Counted from the first letter of the stretch, positions 7,546-16,217 are shown. The stretch is DNA of 64,000 nt from Bog-473 sp963766995 (GCA_963766995.1 CAVYCE010000001.1:1-64000); one strand, 5' to 3'. Program-made: numbers and translations. The notes: generated by a model from the sequence alone, not told the origin.

Positions 7546-8415
7546 TCAGGCTGCTGGAGCGAGGACGTTCTCACACCACGTCCGAAAGTTGGTCGGTGTG
7601 GGGGTGGCATGGGACCAGTCTTCGTCGTAGATCCCGTTCTGCTGTGCCCAGTACATCGCAGTAAAGTCTCGTGCCATTCCTTCGGGGACCCCGCGCTGAA
7701 TGGTGGCCGCGGTGACCTCCTCCAGGTCGGCCTGTTCGAAGCTGACCCGCAACCCAAGGACGTCGCTGATGGTGGCTGCCATTTCGCTCGGCGTGAGGTT
7801 GTCTCCAATGACCGCAATTCGGTCTGTTCCCTCCCAGGTGCGATCCAGCAGGAGTTTGGCGGCAATGGCTGCGATGTCCTGTGTCGCGATCATGGCTAGC
7901 GGACGGTCCGGGTTCAACGGTAGGGAAAGAACTCCCTCGGAGGTCATTTGGGGTAGCGACCTGAGCAGGTTCTCCATGTAGAACCCCATTCCGAGCGAAC
8001 GGTAGGCAGTGCCGCTGCTCTCAAGCTCGGCGTCCATCACGTGCGCTGCGGAAAGCAGGCCCGCTGGATGTGGCCAGTTCCATCCCGCACTTGAGACTCC
8101 GACCACATGGCCGACCTGGTGGCGACGAATCGACTCCGCTGCCGGGCGCGCGAAAGAGAGGTAGTACTCCTCTGCAGAACTCGCCCGCATGCTCGGCGGG
8201 ATCAGCCAGAAAAGGCTCTGAGCGCCATCCAGCGCCTGATCGAGGACCAGCGGATCGTCATGGCTGCCAATAATCACTTGTACTCGATCGCTGACGGCGT
8301 CCCCGAGTCGCGACGGGTCTCGGACGATGACCCGCAGCGGCTGGGTTTCGGCGATCAGAAGTTCCGCCAGAAGCTGGCTCCCGACATTGCCGGTGGGGGT
8401 TGTGACAACAATCAT
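7546..8415 (-). CDS. NmrA-like NAD(P)-binding oxidoreductase or redox sensor
   Basis: 289 residues of the atypical SDR/NmrA group. The N-terminal Rossmann motif is TPTGNVGSQ, followed by VRDPSRLG, the usual place of NADP phosphate recognition. There is no YxxxK catalytic pair in the canonical place, as in NmrA-type proteins, which can be quinone reductases (QOR2-like) or redox sensors. The start at 8415 is ATG. It is divergent from a MarR regulator with a 218-bp gap, a frequent arrangement for MarR-controlled NADPH reductases that respond to electrophiles. I expect MarR to regulate it. Confidence 0.85.
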   Translation of the reverse strand: MIVVTTPTGNVGSQLLAELLIAETQPLRVIVRDPSRLGDAVSDRVQVIIGSHDDPLVLDQALDGAQSLFWLIPPSMRASSAEEYYLSFARPAAESIRRHQVGHVVGVSSAGWNWPHPAGLLSAAHVMDAELESSGTAYRSLGMGFYMENLLRSLPQMTSEGVLSLPLNPDRPLAMIATQDIAAIAAKLLLDRTWEGTDRIAVIGDNLTPSEMAATISDVLGLRVSFEQADLEEVTAATIQRGVPEGMARDFTAMYWAQQNGIYDEDWSHATPTPTNFRTWCENVLAPAA

Positions 8416-8596
8416 GAAGTCTCCTCGTTGATCCGGTTTGGATTTGGTGTGTTTGTGTGGCTTGGCCTGGGATGGCCGTTCACCAAGTGGTCGGGTTCGA
8501 TGTCAGGTGCGGTCATCACGGAGAGATGGTCGACGAACGCCCTATCGATGTCGAAGAAATCGCCGTCGCCCGTGAGCATCGTCTCATCCGGACAAT

Positions 8597-8615
8597 ATGT
8601 GCATGGTACACACAT
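8597..8615. promoter_or_regulatory. Candidate MarR operator
   Basis: ATGTG-N9-CACAT forms an inverted repeat just 19 bp before the MarR start codon. MarR dimers bind imperfect palindromes of this size. It lies in the divergent NmrA/MarR promoter region. Confidence 0.45.
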
Positions 8616-8633
8616 GTTATCGTTGGAGATATG

Positions 8634-9083
8634 ATGAATCAAGCTGACCCGCTAAAGGTGCTGCATGAGGCCCTACTGCAGATTGTCAGCGTGCTCAACC
8701 GGCCACAGGGCGACAACCTGATCCTGACCCGCGCCGGCGTTTCGCTGGACACAGCGCTGTTCCCGCTGCTCGTTCGCGTTTCGATGCAACGCAACCTCAC
8801 CATCGGCACGCTCGCCGATCAGGTCGGGCGTGATTACTCGACCGTCAGCCGCCAGGTCACTCGCCTACAAACGCTCGGGCTCATCCATACCGAACTCTCC
8901 GAGACCGACCGTCGCCAGCGCCTACTCAGCGTGACTGCAAGGGGTAAAAACACCATCAAGAAGATCGACCGTGCCCGCAAGTCAGTGATGAGCGAAGTTC
9001 TCGATGGGTGGAGCCAAGCCGAGATAACGGATCTTGCCCGAATGACCACCCGGCTAGCAGCCGCCATGCAACCCAGCGCCTGA
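8634..9083 (+). CDS. MarR-family transcriptional regulator
   Basis: About 149 residues with a winged-helix domain. LTIGTLADQVGRDYSTVSRQ is the helix-turn-helix, and LSETDRRQRLLSVTARG is the typical MarR wing with the DxR motif. The open frame extends to 8457, but GGAGA at 8625-8629 supports the ATG at 8634 (8631 is too close). It probably represses itself and the divergent NmrA-like gene. It ends 127 bp before the second repeat copy, and no downstream gene is co-transcribed. Confidence 0.9.
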   Translation: MNQADPLKVLHEALLQIVSVLNRPQGDNLILTRAGVSLDTALFPLLVRVSMQRNLTIGTLADQVGRDYSTVSRQVTRLQTLGLIHTELSETDRRQRLLSVTARGKNTIKKIDRARKSVMSEVLDGWSQAEITDLARMTTRLAAAMQPSA

Positions 9084-9210
9084 AAAGCTGGTTTGCCGCC
9101 CAGCAGGGCTATGTCGATCGTGGTCGCCCATATGATCTTTCAGTGCTTTCCATAGCTCTGCGAAAGTGCCTTTGCGCGACTTTGGGGAGCCAAATGGGGA
9201 GCCACGCAGA

Positions 9211-9318
9211 GCGGACGCCTGCGAACCCGTGCGAACGGCTGCGAACGGCAAGTCCAGCGTGAGGGCACAATTTCGGACGCCTGCGAACCCGTGCGAACAC
9301 CGAAAACTGACTCCGCAG
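9211..9318. repeat. Direct repeat copy 2, abutting a tRNA 3' end
   Basis: This matches positions 1-108 with 9 mismatches in 108 columns. GCGAAC-like hexamers start at 9211, 9221, 9231, 9241 and again at 9263, 9273, 9283, keeping the same 10-bp phase as copy 1. The repeat leads straight into the tRNA-derived sequence at 9322-9349. The stretch 9084-9210 just upstream holds no gene I can support and no integrase. Confidence 0.75.
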
Positions 9319-9321
9319 GTT

Positions 9322-9349
9322 TCGGGTTCGAATCCCGAGGGGCGCACCA
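9322..9349 (+). other. 3' tRNA end: T arm, acceptor strand and CCA only
   Basis: The segment has a perfect T arm (TCGGG, loop TTCGAAT, CCCGA), then seven acceptor bases GGGGCGC, a discriminator A and CCA. I looked upstream for the matching 5' acceptor strand GCGCCCC and for D and anticodon arms and found none, so this is a fragment and not a working tRNA gene. Such tRNA 3' ends are left at attachment sites when elements integrate through a tyrosine recombinase. The antisense frame reads as the well-known false protein with GFEPETCG. Confidence 0.7.
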
Positions 9350-9378
9350 ACTAGCCGGGCGCCACCTGCACGCTGCTG

Positions 9379-9961
9379 CTATCCGATGAGCGCAGCCCGG
9401 GACGTGGAGGCGATGTACCTGCTGGTGCCAGCGAAGCTCGCGCTGTAACCGTCAGCCAGGACGATCGACAGTACCGAGGCCAAGCCGTTGCAGCTGGCCG
9501 TGCCGTTGGCGCCGGTCACTGCCGTGCAGATGACAGTGGACCCAGCCTTGAAGGTGATCACATGGCCGGCCGCGGGTTCCGCCGCGCTGGACTGGGTGGC
9601 ATTCAGGGCGAAGAGGTACAGATGGAGGCTCGACACCGACGCGATGGCCGGAGTGGAAGTCAGGGTGGTGGCCGCCGGCGGGGCGGTGTCGATGACGCTG
9701 GCATTTCCCGAGCCGAAATTGGTCACATAGGCGTGGGCGCCATTGGGGGTGATGGCGACGCCCTCCGGGTCGACGCTCACCGGGACAGTGGCGGTCACGT
9801 ACAGCGCTCCGGCCGGCGTCACGCCGACCGAGATGATTCCTATGGGCCGCCAACGCCGTGCCGGTCACCATCGCGGTGACCCCGGTGATGAGTCCACGCA
9901 GGATCCGCTCACGCGACCGCTGCCGTGAATTCATCCGACTGGCACCATGCAGCTGATCCAT
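9379..9961 (-). pseudogene. Exported YVTN-repeat protein, frameshifted at the signal peptide
   Basis: Two frames must be joined to read the protein. Frame 1 starts at 9961 (ATG) and encodes a signal peptide ending TAMVTGTALAA. Near 9840-9850 the reading must shift to a second frame, which gives IGIISVGVTPAGALYV, then GVAITPNGAHAYVTN, one YVTN beta-propeller blade, and an Ig-like C-terminal part of about 90 residues. The join would be seamless with one or two extra bases. A single blade is too little for a propeller, so an internal deletion is also likely. It could be a decayed surface protein or a sequence error. Confidence 0.65.
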
Positions 9962-10324
9962 CAGAACTTCTCTCGTTTGATCACGTTGGCTTGGGGGCGT
10001 TTCTTGGTTGCCCCTCACGCTCATCATTCTTTTTCGAAACGAAGTGTCCGTGGGTATTTTGCCAGGAGCTGGACCGGGTCGGCACGACGGTTTCCGAATT
10101 CACCTCAGCCGAAGAACATGGGTGTGGAATCACGATCAATTCCCGTCAAAAGAACTTGCACCGACGATGCTGCTTCGAAGAGATGGAACTTCCCGTTCCA
10201 GTCACGCCAGTAGAAGAGTTAGTTGCACTTTGACTTCATGCATCGCACACACGGCACCAAGGCGCCGAAGGGCGCTGGCCAATCTGAGCCACAGAATCGC
10301 TCTGCCCAGAATGTACTGTGCTCC
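9962..10324. other. Intergenic region without a supported gene
   Basis: About 360 bp, visibly richer in A/T than its surroundings. I see no frame with family features on either strand. One perfect inverted repeat, TGGAAC-N5-GTTCCA, lies at 10184-10200 and could be an operator or small hairpin. The region separates the repeat-bracketed segment from the catabolic genes. Confidence 0.4.
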
Positions 10325-11101
10325 TCAGCGATAGGTCGGTGGCTGCTTGCCCGTTGATTCGGGCACATTGACCGGGAAGTTGCCGATCTGCGGGTACATG
10401 ATGCCGGTGCTGAGTGCGGCTGACCTGGGCAAGTCCAATGACTCCCAAATAGCTCGCACCGTGCCCTGAATGGCCTTGGGATTCCGTCGAGCGATGGAGA
10501 GTGCAATCTCCCGAGCACGGGACCGAAGGTCTTCACGGGTCACCACCTCGGTCACCAATCCCAGACGCAGGGCCGTGGCCGCGGTGATTCGCTCTTCGTT
10601 GCCCATGAGGGCCCAACGCAAGACGTCGCCCAGTGGGACTCCCCGATGCAACATGCCGATGGGTTCGAGCGCCGACACAATGCCGACCGTGGCGTGCGGA
10701 TCGAAGAACTCGGCGTCGTCCGAGCAGATGATGATGTCCGCTTCGTTCAAGAAGTACTGCGCCCCACCGGCACACAGACCGTGCACGGCCACCACCAAGG
10801 GCTTCCAGACTCGGTGGCGATGCTTGGGAGAGAGCGTGTCACCCGGGTCGAAGTAGTTCCAGGCGTTTTCCCGAGTGAACCACGTACCGCCACCCTTGAT
10901 GTCGACGCCGGTACTGAAGGCTCGATCCCCGTTCGCCTGCAACACGACGGAGTGGATGTCGTCATCTTCCCGGATGGTCTCCCAGGCCCAGGCCATGTCT
11001 GCTGCCATGGCGTCGGTGAACGAATTGAGCGCCTCGGGCCGGTCAAGCGTGATGGTGGCAACCTTGTCGGCTACCTCAAAGGTGATGGCTTCGAGCCCCA
11101 T
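10325..11101 (-). CDS. Enoyl-CoA hydratase/isomerase-family protein with altered active site
   Basis: 258 residues with the crotonase fold. TLDRPEALNSFTDAM is the N-terminal hallmark, and HGLCAGGAQYFLNEADI is the oxyanion-hole strand. The two catalytic Glu of hydratases are both replaced: the first falls in GAQYF and the second in FDPHATVG, where a His stands in place of Glu. A nearby Glu (SALEPIG) may take over. The reaction could therefore be a retro-Claisen, hydrolytic or isomerase step. The ATG at 11101 has a GGAAGGA site. It follows the acyl-CoA ligase by 65 bp and probably shares its transcript. A close paralogue with the same changes is at 46059. Confidence 0.85.
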   Translation of the reverse strand: MGLEAITFEVADKVATITLDRPEALNSFTDAMAADMAWAWETIREDDDIHSVVLQANGDRAFSTGVDIKGGGTWFTRENAWNYFDPGDTLSPKHRHRVWKPLVVAVHGLCAGGAQYFLNEADIIICSDDAEFFDPHATVGIVSALEPIGMLHRGVPLGDVLRWALMGNEERITAATALRLGLVTEVVTREDLRSRAREIALSIARRNPKAIQGTVRAIWESLDLPRSAALSTGIMYPQIGNFPVNVPESTGKQPPTYR

Positions 11102-11166
11102 GGCGTCCTTCCTTCGGGGCCAACCCCCGGCCGCGTGAGATTAGATCACCCGCCGATTGAGGTGGA

Positions 11167-12708
11167 CTATTTCTGCGCCCGCAGTTCTCGCTTGAGCACC
11201 TTGCCCGACGGGTTGCGTGGCAAAGCATGGAGGAACGTGATCGCCTTGGGCACCTTGAACTTGGCCAACTGGGACGCACAATGGGCCGTCAACTCTTCGG
11301 CCGTCGTCGAATGGTCTGGTTGCAAGACGACGAAGGCCACCGGCACCTCGCCCCAGCGCTCGTCCGGCCGACCGACCACCGCCGCCTCGACGACAGCAGA
11401 GTGCTCATACAGCACTCGCTCGACCTCAGAACCAGCGATGTTCTCGCCTCCGGACACGATCATGTCCTTGAGGCGATCGACGATGAACACGTAGCCGTCT
11501 TCGTCCATTACTCCGATGTCGCCAGTGTGGAACCAACCGCCGGCAAATGCCCGCTCGGTAGCTTCGGGATCGCGCCAGTAGCCCTTGAACACCTTGGGAC
11601 CGCGCAGAACGATCTCGCCCCGACCGCCCGCCGGCACAGACCTGCCGTCCTCACCCCAGATTTCGAGTTCCAAATGCAGGCACGGTCGGCCCACACTGCC
11701 TAGCTTGCTCACGATGTGCTCGTGGTCAAGGAACGTGTCGCCCGAGACGGTTTCAGTGAGGCCGTAGGCATCGGCAAACCAGGCCGACGGGAAGGTGCGA
11801 GCAATGCGCTCAATCAGCGGGATGGGCATCTTTTCGCCACCGTTGATGATGACCCGCACCGATGACAAGTCTCGGCTCTCCACGTCGGGCAGCGCCATGA
11901 TGGCGTTGACCATGGCCGGGGCCAACCACACCGTGGTCACTCGCGAGCGTTCGAGCTCATCGACCACGGCTGCTGCATCGAAACTCCGGTGGATGATGAC
12001 GCCGGCGCCCGCTGCCAAAAGCGTCGTCGTCGTGAGATCCAATGCACCGACGTGGTACAGCGGGCCGCAGGCCAAGCCGAGATCAGATGAGGTAAATCCG
12101 AACTCGACTAAGTGGGCCAGGTTCTTCCAGGCCAAGTTGGCGTGCGTGAGCATCACGCCCTTCGGGCGACCTGTCGTACCCGAGGTGTACATGAGACGGT
12201 GGACATCGTCGGGCGCGGCCCGCACCGGCGGCGGAGCAGCACCACTCAATTCCAGATCTTTCAAGGCCACCCAGTCGGGCTGGCCAGCCGCCCCGATGGA
12301 CACCTTGAGGAGCGAATGGCCGAGGTCCGTAGCCGCCTGGTCGGCCACCTCCGCCAGGGCCGGGTCGCACACCAGAACCCGGGCCTCAGCGTGCGCCAAA
12401 ATGAATCGGACCTCCGCTGCGGCCAACCGCCAGTTGATGGGCATGACGATGGCCCCGAGGTAGTTGACGGCGAAGATCGTCTGCAAAAACTCCGGGCAGT
12501 TGTAAGAGAGCAACCCGACCACATCGCCGGGACCCACCCCCCGCTGGTGTAATCCCTTCGACAAGGCCGTCACCCGCTCGGCCATCTCCCCGTAGGTAAT
12601 CACCTGACCTTCGAAGATGGTCATCGGTCGCTCAGGCTGGCGTGTGGCGTGGTGTGCGAGCACTCCGAACCAGTTGACGTCGGTACTTATGTCGTTGCCG
12701 CTACTCAT
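11167..12708 (-). CDS. Acyl-CoA synthetase (AMP-forming, FadD-like)
   Basis: 513 residues of the ANL superfamily that activate a carboxylate to an acyl-AMP and then to the CoA thioester. The P-loop motif is YTSGTTGRPKG, the adenine motif is DAYGLTET, the hinge region is GWFHTGDIG...VDRLKD, and the catalytic Lys is in NPSGKVLKREL at the C terminus. Length and motifs are complete. It starts at ATG 12708 and diverges from a TetR gene with a regulon-type operator in the 65-bp gap. It likely commits the cluster's carboxylic substrate to CoA-dependent breakdown; chain type cannot be told from sequence. Confidence 0.93.
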   Translation of the reverse strand: MSSGNDISTDVNWFGVLAHHATRQPERPMTIFEGQVITYGEMAERVTALSKGLHQRGVGPGDVVGLLSYNCPEFLQTIFAVNYLGAIVMPINWRLAAAEVRFILAHAEARVLVCDPALAEVADQAATDLGHSLLKVSIGAAGQPDWVALKDLELSGAAPPPVRAAPDDVHRLMYTSGTTGRPKGVMLTHANLAWKNLAHLVEFGFTSSDLGLACGPLYHVGALDLTTTTLLAAGAGVIIHRSFDAAAVVDELERSRVTTVWLAPAMVNAIMALPDVESRDLSSVRVIINGGEKMPIPLIERIARTFPSAWFADAYGLTETVSGDTFLDHEHIVSKLGSVGRPCLHLELEIWGEDGRSVPAGGRGEIVLRGPKVFKGYWRDPEATERAFAGGWFHTGDIGVMDEDGYVFIVDRLKDMIVSGGENIAGSEVERVLYEHSAVVEAAVVGRPDERWGEVPVAFVVLQPDHSTTAEELTAHCASQLAKFKVPKAITFLHALPRNPSGKVLKRELRAQK

Positions 12709-12740
12709 ACCGCCGCCACATCCCGTAGGCCTGAAAACCG

Positions 12741-12754
12741 ACCGACCGGTCCAG
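12741..12754. promoter_or_regulatory. Regulon A operator, site 1
   Basis: ACCGACCGGTCCAG contains the perfect palindrome GACCGGTC (12744-12751). It matches the left half of ACYRACCGGTYRGT, the pattern seen at the other promoters of this region. It lies between the acyl-CoA ligase and tetR. Confidence 0.55.
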
Positions 12755-12773
12755 AACCACTAGCGTCCTGGCC

Positions 12774-13403
12774 ATGACGACGGGGTCGACCACTACCGAC
12801 TCCAAGCGCAGCACCAAGTGGGAATCGCGGCGCCAGGCCATCATCGACACCTCGGCCCATCTCTTCGCCCGTCAGGGCTACCACGCCACCGGCATCATGG
12901 AACTCTGCACGGCCAACGATCTCGGCAAGGGAGCGCTGTACCACTACATCGGCTCCAAGGAGGAGTTGCTGGCGGGTATCCACGACCGAGTCATGGACGA
13001 AGTCATGCTCGGTGCCGATCGGGTCACGGCGGCAGGTGGAAAGCCGTCTGCACAGCTGGTCATGTTGGGCGACGAACTGCTCGATGTCATCCACCGCTAC
13101 CCCGATCACGTGTGGGTCTTCCTGCACGAGTTTCCTGCCCTCACCGGCGAGCGAGCCGAGCAGTTTCGCATTCGGCGTCGGCAATACGAGCAACAGATCG
13201 AAGATGTCCTGCGCGACGGGGTCAAGAGTGGCGAGTTCCGCGACATCGACCCATGGCTGACGGCCCGAGCCTGGCTGGGCATGCACAACTACACCTACTT
13301 GTGGCTGAAGCCGGACGGTCGCCTCACGGCGCGCTCGGTGGCCAAGCCCTTCGCCGACGTCTTCATGCGAGGGCTCGTCGCCCCAGACGCCAAGCAACGC
13401 TGA
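12774..13403 (+). CDS. TetR-family regulator, probable controller of the first catabolic cluster
   Basis: 209 residues. The N-terminal helix-turn-helix spans about residues 20-66, with LFARQGYHATGIMELCTAND then GALYHYIGSKEELL, a textbook TetR signature. The rest is an all-helical ligand domain of the KstR2/FadR-like size. ATG at 12774 is the start. It faces the acyl-CoA ligase across a short gap with a palindromic site, the usual layout of an autoregulated repressor released by an acyl-CoA. Related sites precede four other operon heads up to 23234, so I infer it controls all of them. Confidence 0.9.
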   Translation: MTTGSTTTDSKRSTKWESRRQAIIDTSAHLFARQGYHATGIMELCTANDLGKGALYHYIGSKEELLAGIHDRVMDEVMLGADRVTAAGGKPSAQLVMLGDELLDVIHRYPDHVWVFLHEFPALTGERAEQFRIRRRQYEQQIEDVLRDGVKSGEFRDIDPWLTARAWLGMHNYTYLWLKPDGRLTARSVAKPFADVFMRGLVAPDAKQR

Positions 13404-13409
13404 CGGCGA

Positions 13410-14162
13410 TCACGGAGCCGAATACCCGCCATCGACAACGAGAGCGGAGCCGGTGGTCCACCGCGACTCCTCGCCGGCCAGGTAGGCGTAGGCCCCGACC
13501 AGATCACCAGCAGTGCCCAGACCGAGCGGGTGACGATCGGCAATCGCACTCAGTGACTCCTCGGGCAGACCCACATGAATGGCCGAGCGAAATGTGCCGG
13601 GACAGATGCAGTTGACTCGAATGCCGTCACGGGCGTATTCGACCGCTGCCACCTTGGCCAACTCAATCACGGCCGCCTTGCTGGCGCAGTAAGGGGCCGA
13701 GTGCGACCAGGCCGTCATGCCGGCCACCGACGCCGTGAGGATGATCGAGCCGGACTGTTGGGCCCGCATGACCGGCACCGCAGCCTGAATGCCGTGCACG
13801 GCACCAAACACATTGACCCGAAACACCCGCTCCCACTCCTCGGTGGGCAGATTGTGGATGCGGCCGTTGGGGGCCAGCACGCCGGCATTGCTCACCAATA
13901 CATCGAGCCGGCCGAATCGGCCCATGGCCAGATCGACCACGGCCGCCACGTCGGCAAACCGGCCCACATCGGCCGTGATGGTGGCTGTCGGTGCAGGTGT
14001 GGTGCTGACTGCGGCCAGTGAGCCGGCCAGCGCATCGTCGGAGATATCGCTCATGACCAATGCCGTGTTGGGCTCCGCGGCCAGACGCCCACAGATGGCG
14101 CTCCCGAGCGAACCACCAGCTCCGATGACGGCGATGACCCGTTGTGGCGTGTCATCACTCAT
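13410..14162 (-). CDS. SDR-family oxidoreductase
   Basis: 250 residues, classical short-chain dehydrogenase. The cofactor motif is GAGGSLGSA, NAG follows in LVSNAGVL, and the catalytic pair is YCASK in SAPYCASKAAV with Ser in ILTASVAG. An acidic residue after strand 2 (VMSDISDD) suggests NAD. It likely oxidises a hydroxy group on a CoA-bound intermediate. It is convergent with tetR (6 bp between stops) and divergent from the E1 dehydrogenase, with operator site 2 in the 54-bp gap. ATG at 14162. Confidence 0.92.
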   Translation of the reverse strand: MSDDTPQRVIAVIGAGGSLGSAICGRLAAEPNTALVMSDISDDALAGSLAAVSTTPAPTATITADVGRFADVAAVVDLAMGRFGRLDVLVSNAGVLAPNGRIHNLPTEEWERVFRVNVFGAVHGIQAAVPVMRAQQSGSIILTASVAGMTAWSHSAPYCASKAAVIELAKVAAVEYARDGIRVNCICPGTFRSAIHVGLPEESLSAIADRHPLGLGTAGDLVGAYAYLAGEESRWTTGSALVVDGGYSAP

Positions 14163-14190
14163 ATCGGCTCTCCCCCATTCGCCACTTGTT

Positions 14191-14206
14191 TGGACCGATC
14201 AGTACA
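14191..14206. promoter_or_regulatory. Regulon A operator, site 2
   Basis: TGGACCGATCAGTACA is a weaker variant: the reverse strand reads TGTACTGATCGGTCCA, close to the TGTACCGACCGGTT core of sites 4 and 5. It lies in the divergent gap between the SDR at 14162 and the E1 dehydrogenase. Confidence 0.45.
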
Positions 14207-14216
14207 GTACACAACC

Positions 14217-16217
14217 GTGCCGGAACTTGAGCAAGTGGTGACACCAGAGACGGCAAGCGAAATTGGCGACCTGCTCGAGATGCAGCGACGGATGTTGGTC
14301 ATCCGCGGCTTCGAGGAACGGGTGGCGCGGCTCTACCGCGAGGGACTGGTCCCGGGCTTCGTCCATCTCTCCATCGGTCAGGAGGCGGCCGCCGTCGGAG
14401 CCTGTTGGACGTTGCGAGCGGACGACGTCATCACCTCGACCCACCGCGGGCACGGTCACTGCCTAGCCAAGGGTCTCCAGCCAATGGGCATGTTCGCCGA
14501 GCTCATGGCCAAGGACGGTGGCACGAACCGAGGTCGAGGCGGCTCCATGCACATCGCGGATCCGACGCTCGGCATATTTGGCGCAAACGGAATTGTGGCG
14601 GCGGGACTGCCGATCGCAGTCGGTGCGGCCACCGCGGCGCAGCTGCGCGCCACCGACTCGGTAGCGGTCGCATTCTTCGGTGACGGAGCCGCCGCCCAAG
14701 GTGCCTTCCACGAAGCTTTGAATCTGGCCGCCGTCTGGCACCTCCCCGTGATCTTCTTTTGCGAGAACAACGGGTACTCGGAGTTCTCGCCCACTGCCGC
14801 CCAACAAGCGGCGTCCCTGGAGCAACGGTCCCTGGGTTACGCCATGCCCTACTTCGCGGTGGATGGCAACGACGTGGTGGCGACGAAACACATCATGAGC
14901 CAAGTGGTCGAGTCCGTCCGCTCCGGTGGCGGACCGGTACTGATCGAGGCGGCAACCTACCGCTGGCACGGCCACTACGAGGGTGATCCTGAGCGCTACC
15001 GAACGCCAGAAGAGCTCCAGGAATGGCAGCAACGTGATCCACTGATTCTGCATCGTCAACGACTAGTCGATGCCGGAGTGCCCGAATCTGACCTGAAGGC
15101 ACTCGAAGCCTCAGTGGAGCAAGCACTCGACGACGCCGTCGAACAGGCGTCCGCGCTGGCGCCACCGAATGTCTCCACTCTCTTCGACTTCGTGGTCCGG
15201 GAACGGCCGGCAGCACCGGGCGAAACAGCCCTGCCTGACGATGCCCCCACGTGGCGCACCATGGATGCCATCACGGCCGCTCTTGATTCGGCCCTCACCA
15301 CGGACGAGCGCGTCTTCTTAGCGGGCGTCGACGTAGGCGACGGCGGCAACGTGTTTGGGTTGACCCGCGGCCTGCGCCAGCGCTTCGGTGAACGGGTCCG
15401 GGACACCCCCATATCCGAGACCGCGGTAGTAGGCGTGGCCGTCGGTGCCGCCATGGCGGGTATGCGTCCCGTGGTTGAGATCATGTATCTCGATTTCCTC
15501 GGGGTGTGCCTAGACCAGCTGCTGAATCAGGCCGCCAAGCTCCCCTTTATGACCGGGGGTGCAGCGCAGATGGCACTGACGGTGCGCACCCAGTTCGGAG
15601 CAGGGCGCTCGTCGGGCAGCCAGCATTCACAGAGCCTCGAGGCGTTGCTGGCCCACATCCCCGGCTTGACCGTGGTGATGCCCTCAACCCCGGCCGACAC
15701 CTACGGGCTGCTGCTGTCCTCCATCGAAGATCCCAATCCGGTGGTCTTCATTGAGAACCGCCTGCTCTACGGCATGAAGGGGCCACAGCCTCCGGCGGAC
15801 TTCCGCGTCCCTATCGGGAAGTCAGCCGTCGTACGCCAGGGGTCGGACATCACCGTGGTGTCGGTCTCACGCATGGTGCACGAGGCGCTGGCTGCGGCCG
15901 ATGAGCTCGACACCGAGGGCATATCGGTGGAGGTAATCGACCTGCGCACCGTGGCACCGCTCGACCTGGAACCCGTCCTCACCTCGGTGCACAAGACGAG
16001 CCGACTGCTGATCGCCCATGAGGCCGTGGTGCCTTTCGGCATTGGGGCCGAGATCGCGGCCTCGGTGGCCCGGGAGTCATTCTGGGACCTCGATGCACCT
16101 ATCGAGCGCGTCGGGGCCGCCGCCACACCGCCGCCCTATGCGCCCGACCTGGAGCAGGCGTGGCTGCCCGACCGCCATCGCATTGCCGACGCCATTCGGA
16201 AGCTGGCCGCCGTCTAA
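14217..16217 (+). CDS. Fused alpha-beta E1 of a 2-oxoacid dehydrogenase
   Basis: About 666 residues from the GTG at 14217; the longer frame overlaps the divergent SDR. The first 340 residues are an E1-alpha domain with the thiamine diphosphate motif, GDG (FFGDGAAAQGAFH) to ENNGY. The remainder is an E1-beta/transketolase domain ending in a C-terminal transketolase segment (VEVIDLRTVAPLD). The usual enzymes decarboxylate pyruvate, branched-chain 2-oxoacids or acetoin and pass the acyl group to an E2. Single-chain alpha-beta fusions are known but less common. No E2 or E3 gene is in this window, so it must borrow these or act alone. The start looks leaderless, 10-20 bp after operator site 2. Confidence 0.9.
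   Translation: MPELEQVVTPETASEIGDLLEMQRRMLVIRGFEERVARLYREGLVPGFVHLSIGQEAAAVGACWTLRADDVITSTHRGHGHCLAKGLQPMGMFAELMAKDGGTNRGRGGSMHIADPTLGIFGANGIVAAGLPIAVGAATAAQLRATDSVAVAFFGDGAAAQGAFHEALNLAAVWHLPVIFFCENNGYSEFSPTAAQQAASLEQRSLGYAMPYFAVDGNDVVATKHIMSQVVESVRSGGGPVLIEAATYRWHGHYEGDPERYRTPEELQEWQQRDPLILHRQRLVDAGVPESDLKALEASVEQALDDAVEQASALAPPNVSTLFDFVVRERPAAPGETALPDDAPTWRTMDAITAALDSALTTDERVFLAGVDVGDGGNVFGLTRGLRQRFGERVRDTPISETAVVGVAVGAAMAGMRPVVEIMYLDFLGVCLDQLLNQAAKLPFMTGGAAQMALTVRTQFGAGRSSGSQHSQSLEALLAHIPGLTVVMPSTPADTYGLLLSSIEDPNPVVFIENRLLYGMKGPQPPADFRVPIGKSAVVRQGSDITVVSVSRMVHEALAAADELDTEGISVEVIDLRTVAPLDLEPVLTSVHKTSRLLIAHEAVVPFGIGAEIAASVARESFWDLDAPIERVGAAATPPPYAPDLEQAWLPDRHRIADAIRKLAAV

Noticed and set aside
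9322..9349. A complete tRNA gene
   Set aside because: No 5' acceptor strand, D arm or anticodon arm can be folded upstream.
1..9349. A prophage
   Set aside because: No integrase, capsid, portal, terminase or lysis genes are seen between the repeats.
9054..9350. A minus-strand 98-codon frame beginning MVRPSGFEPETCG
   Set aside because: It reads the antisense of the tRNA 3' end and the repeat; the GFEPETCG peptide is a well-known false translation.
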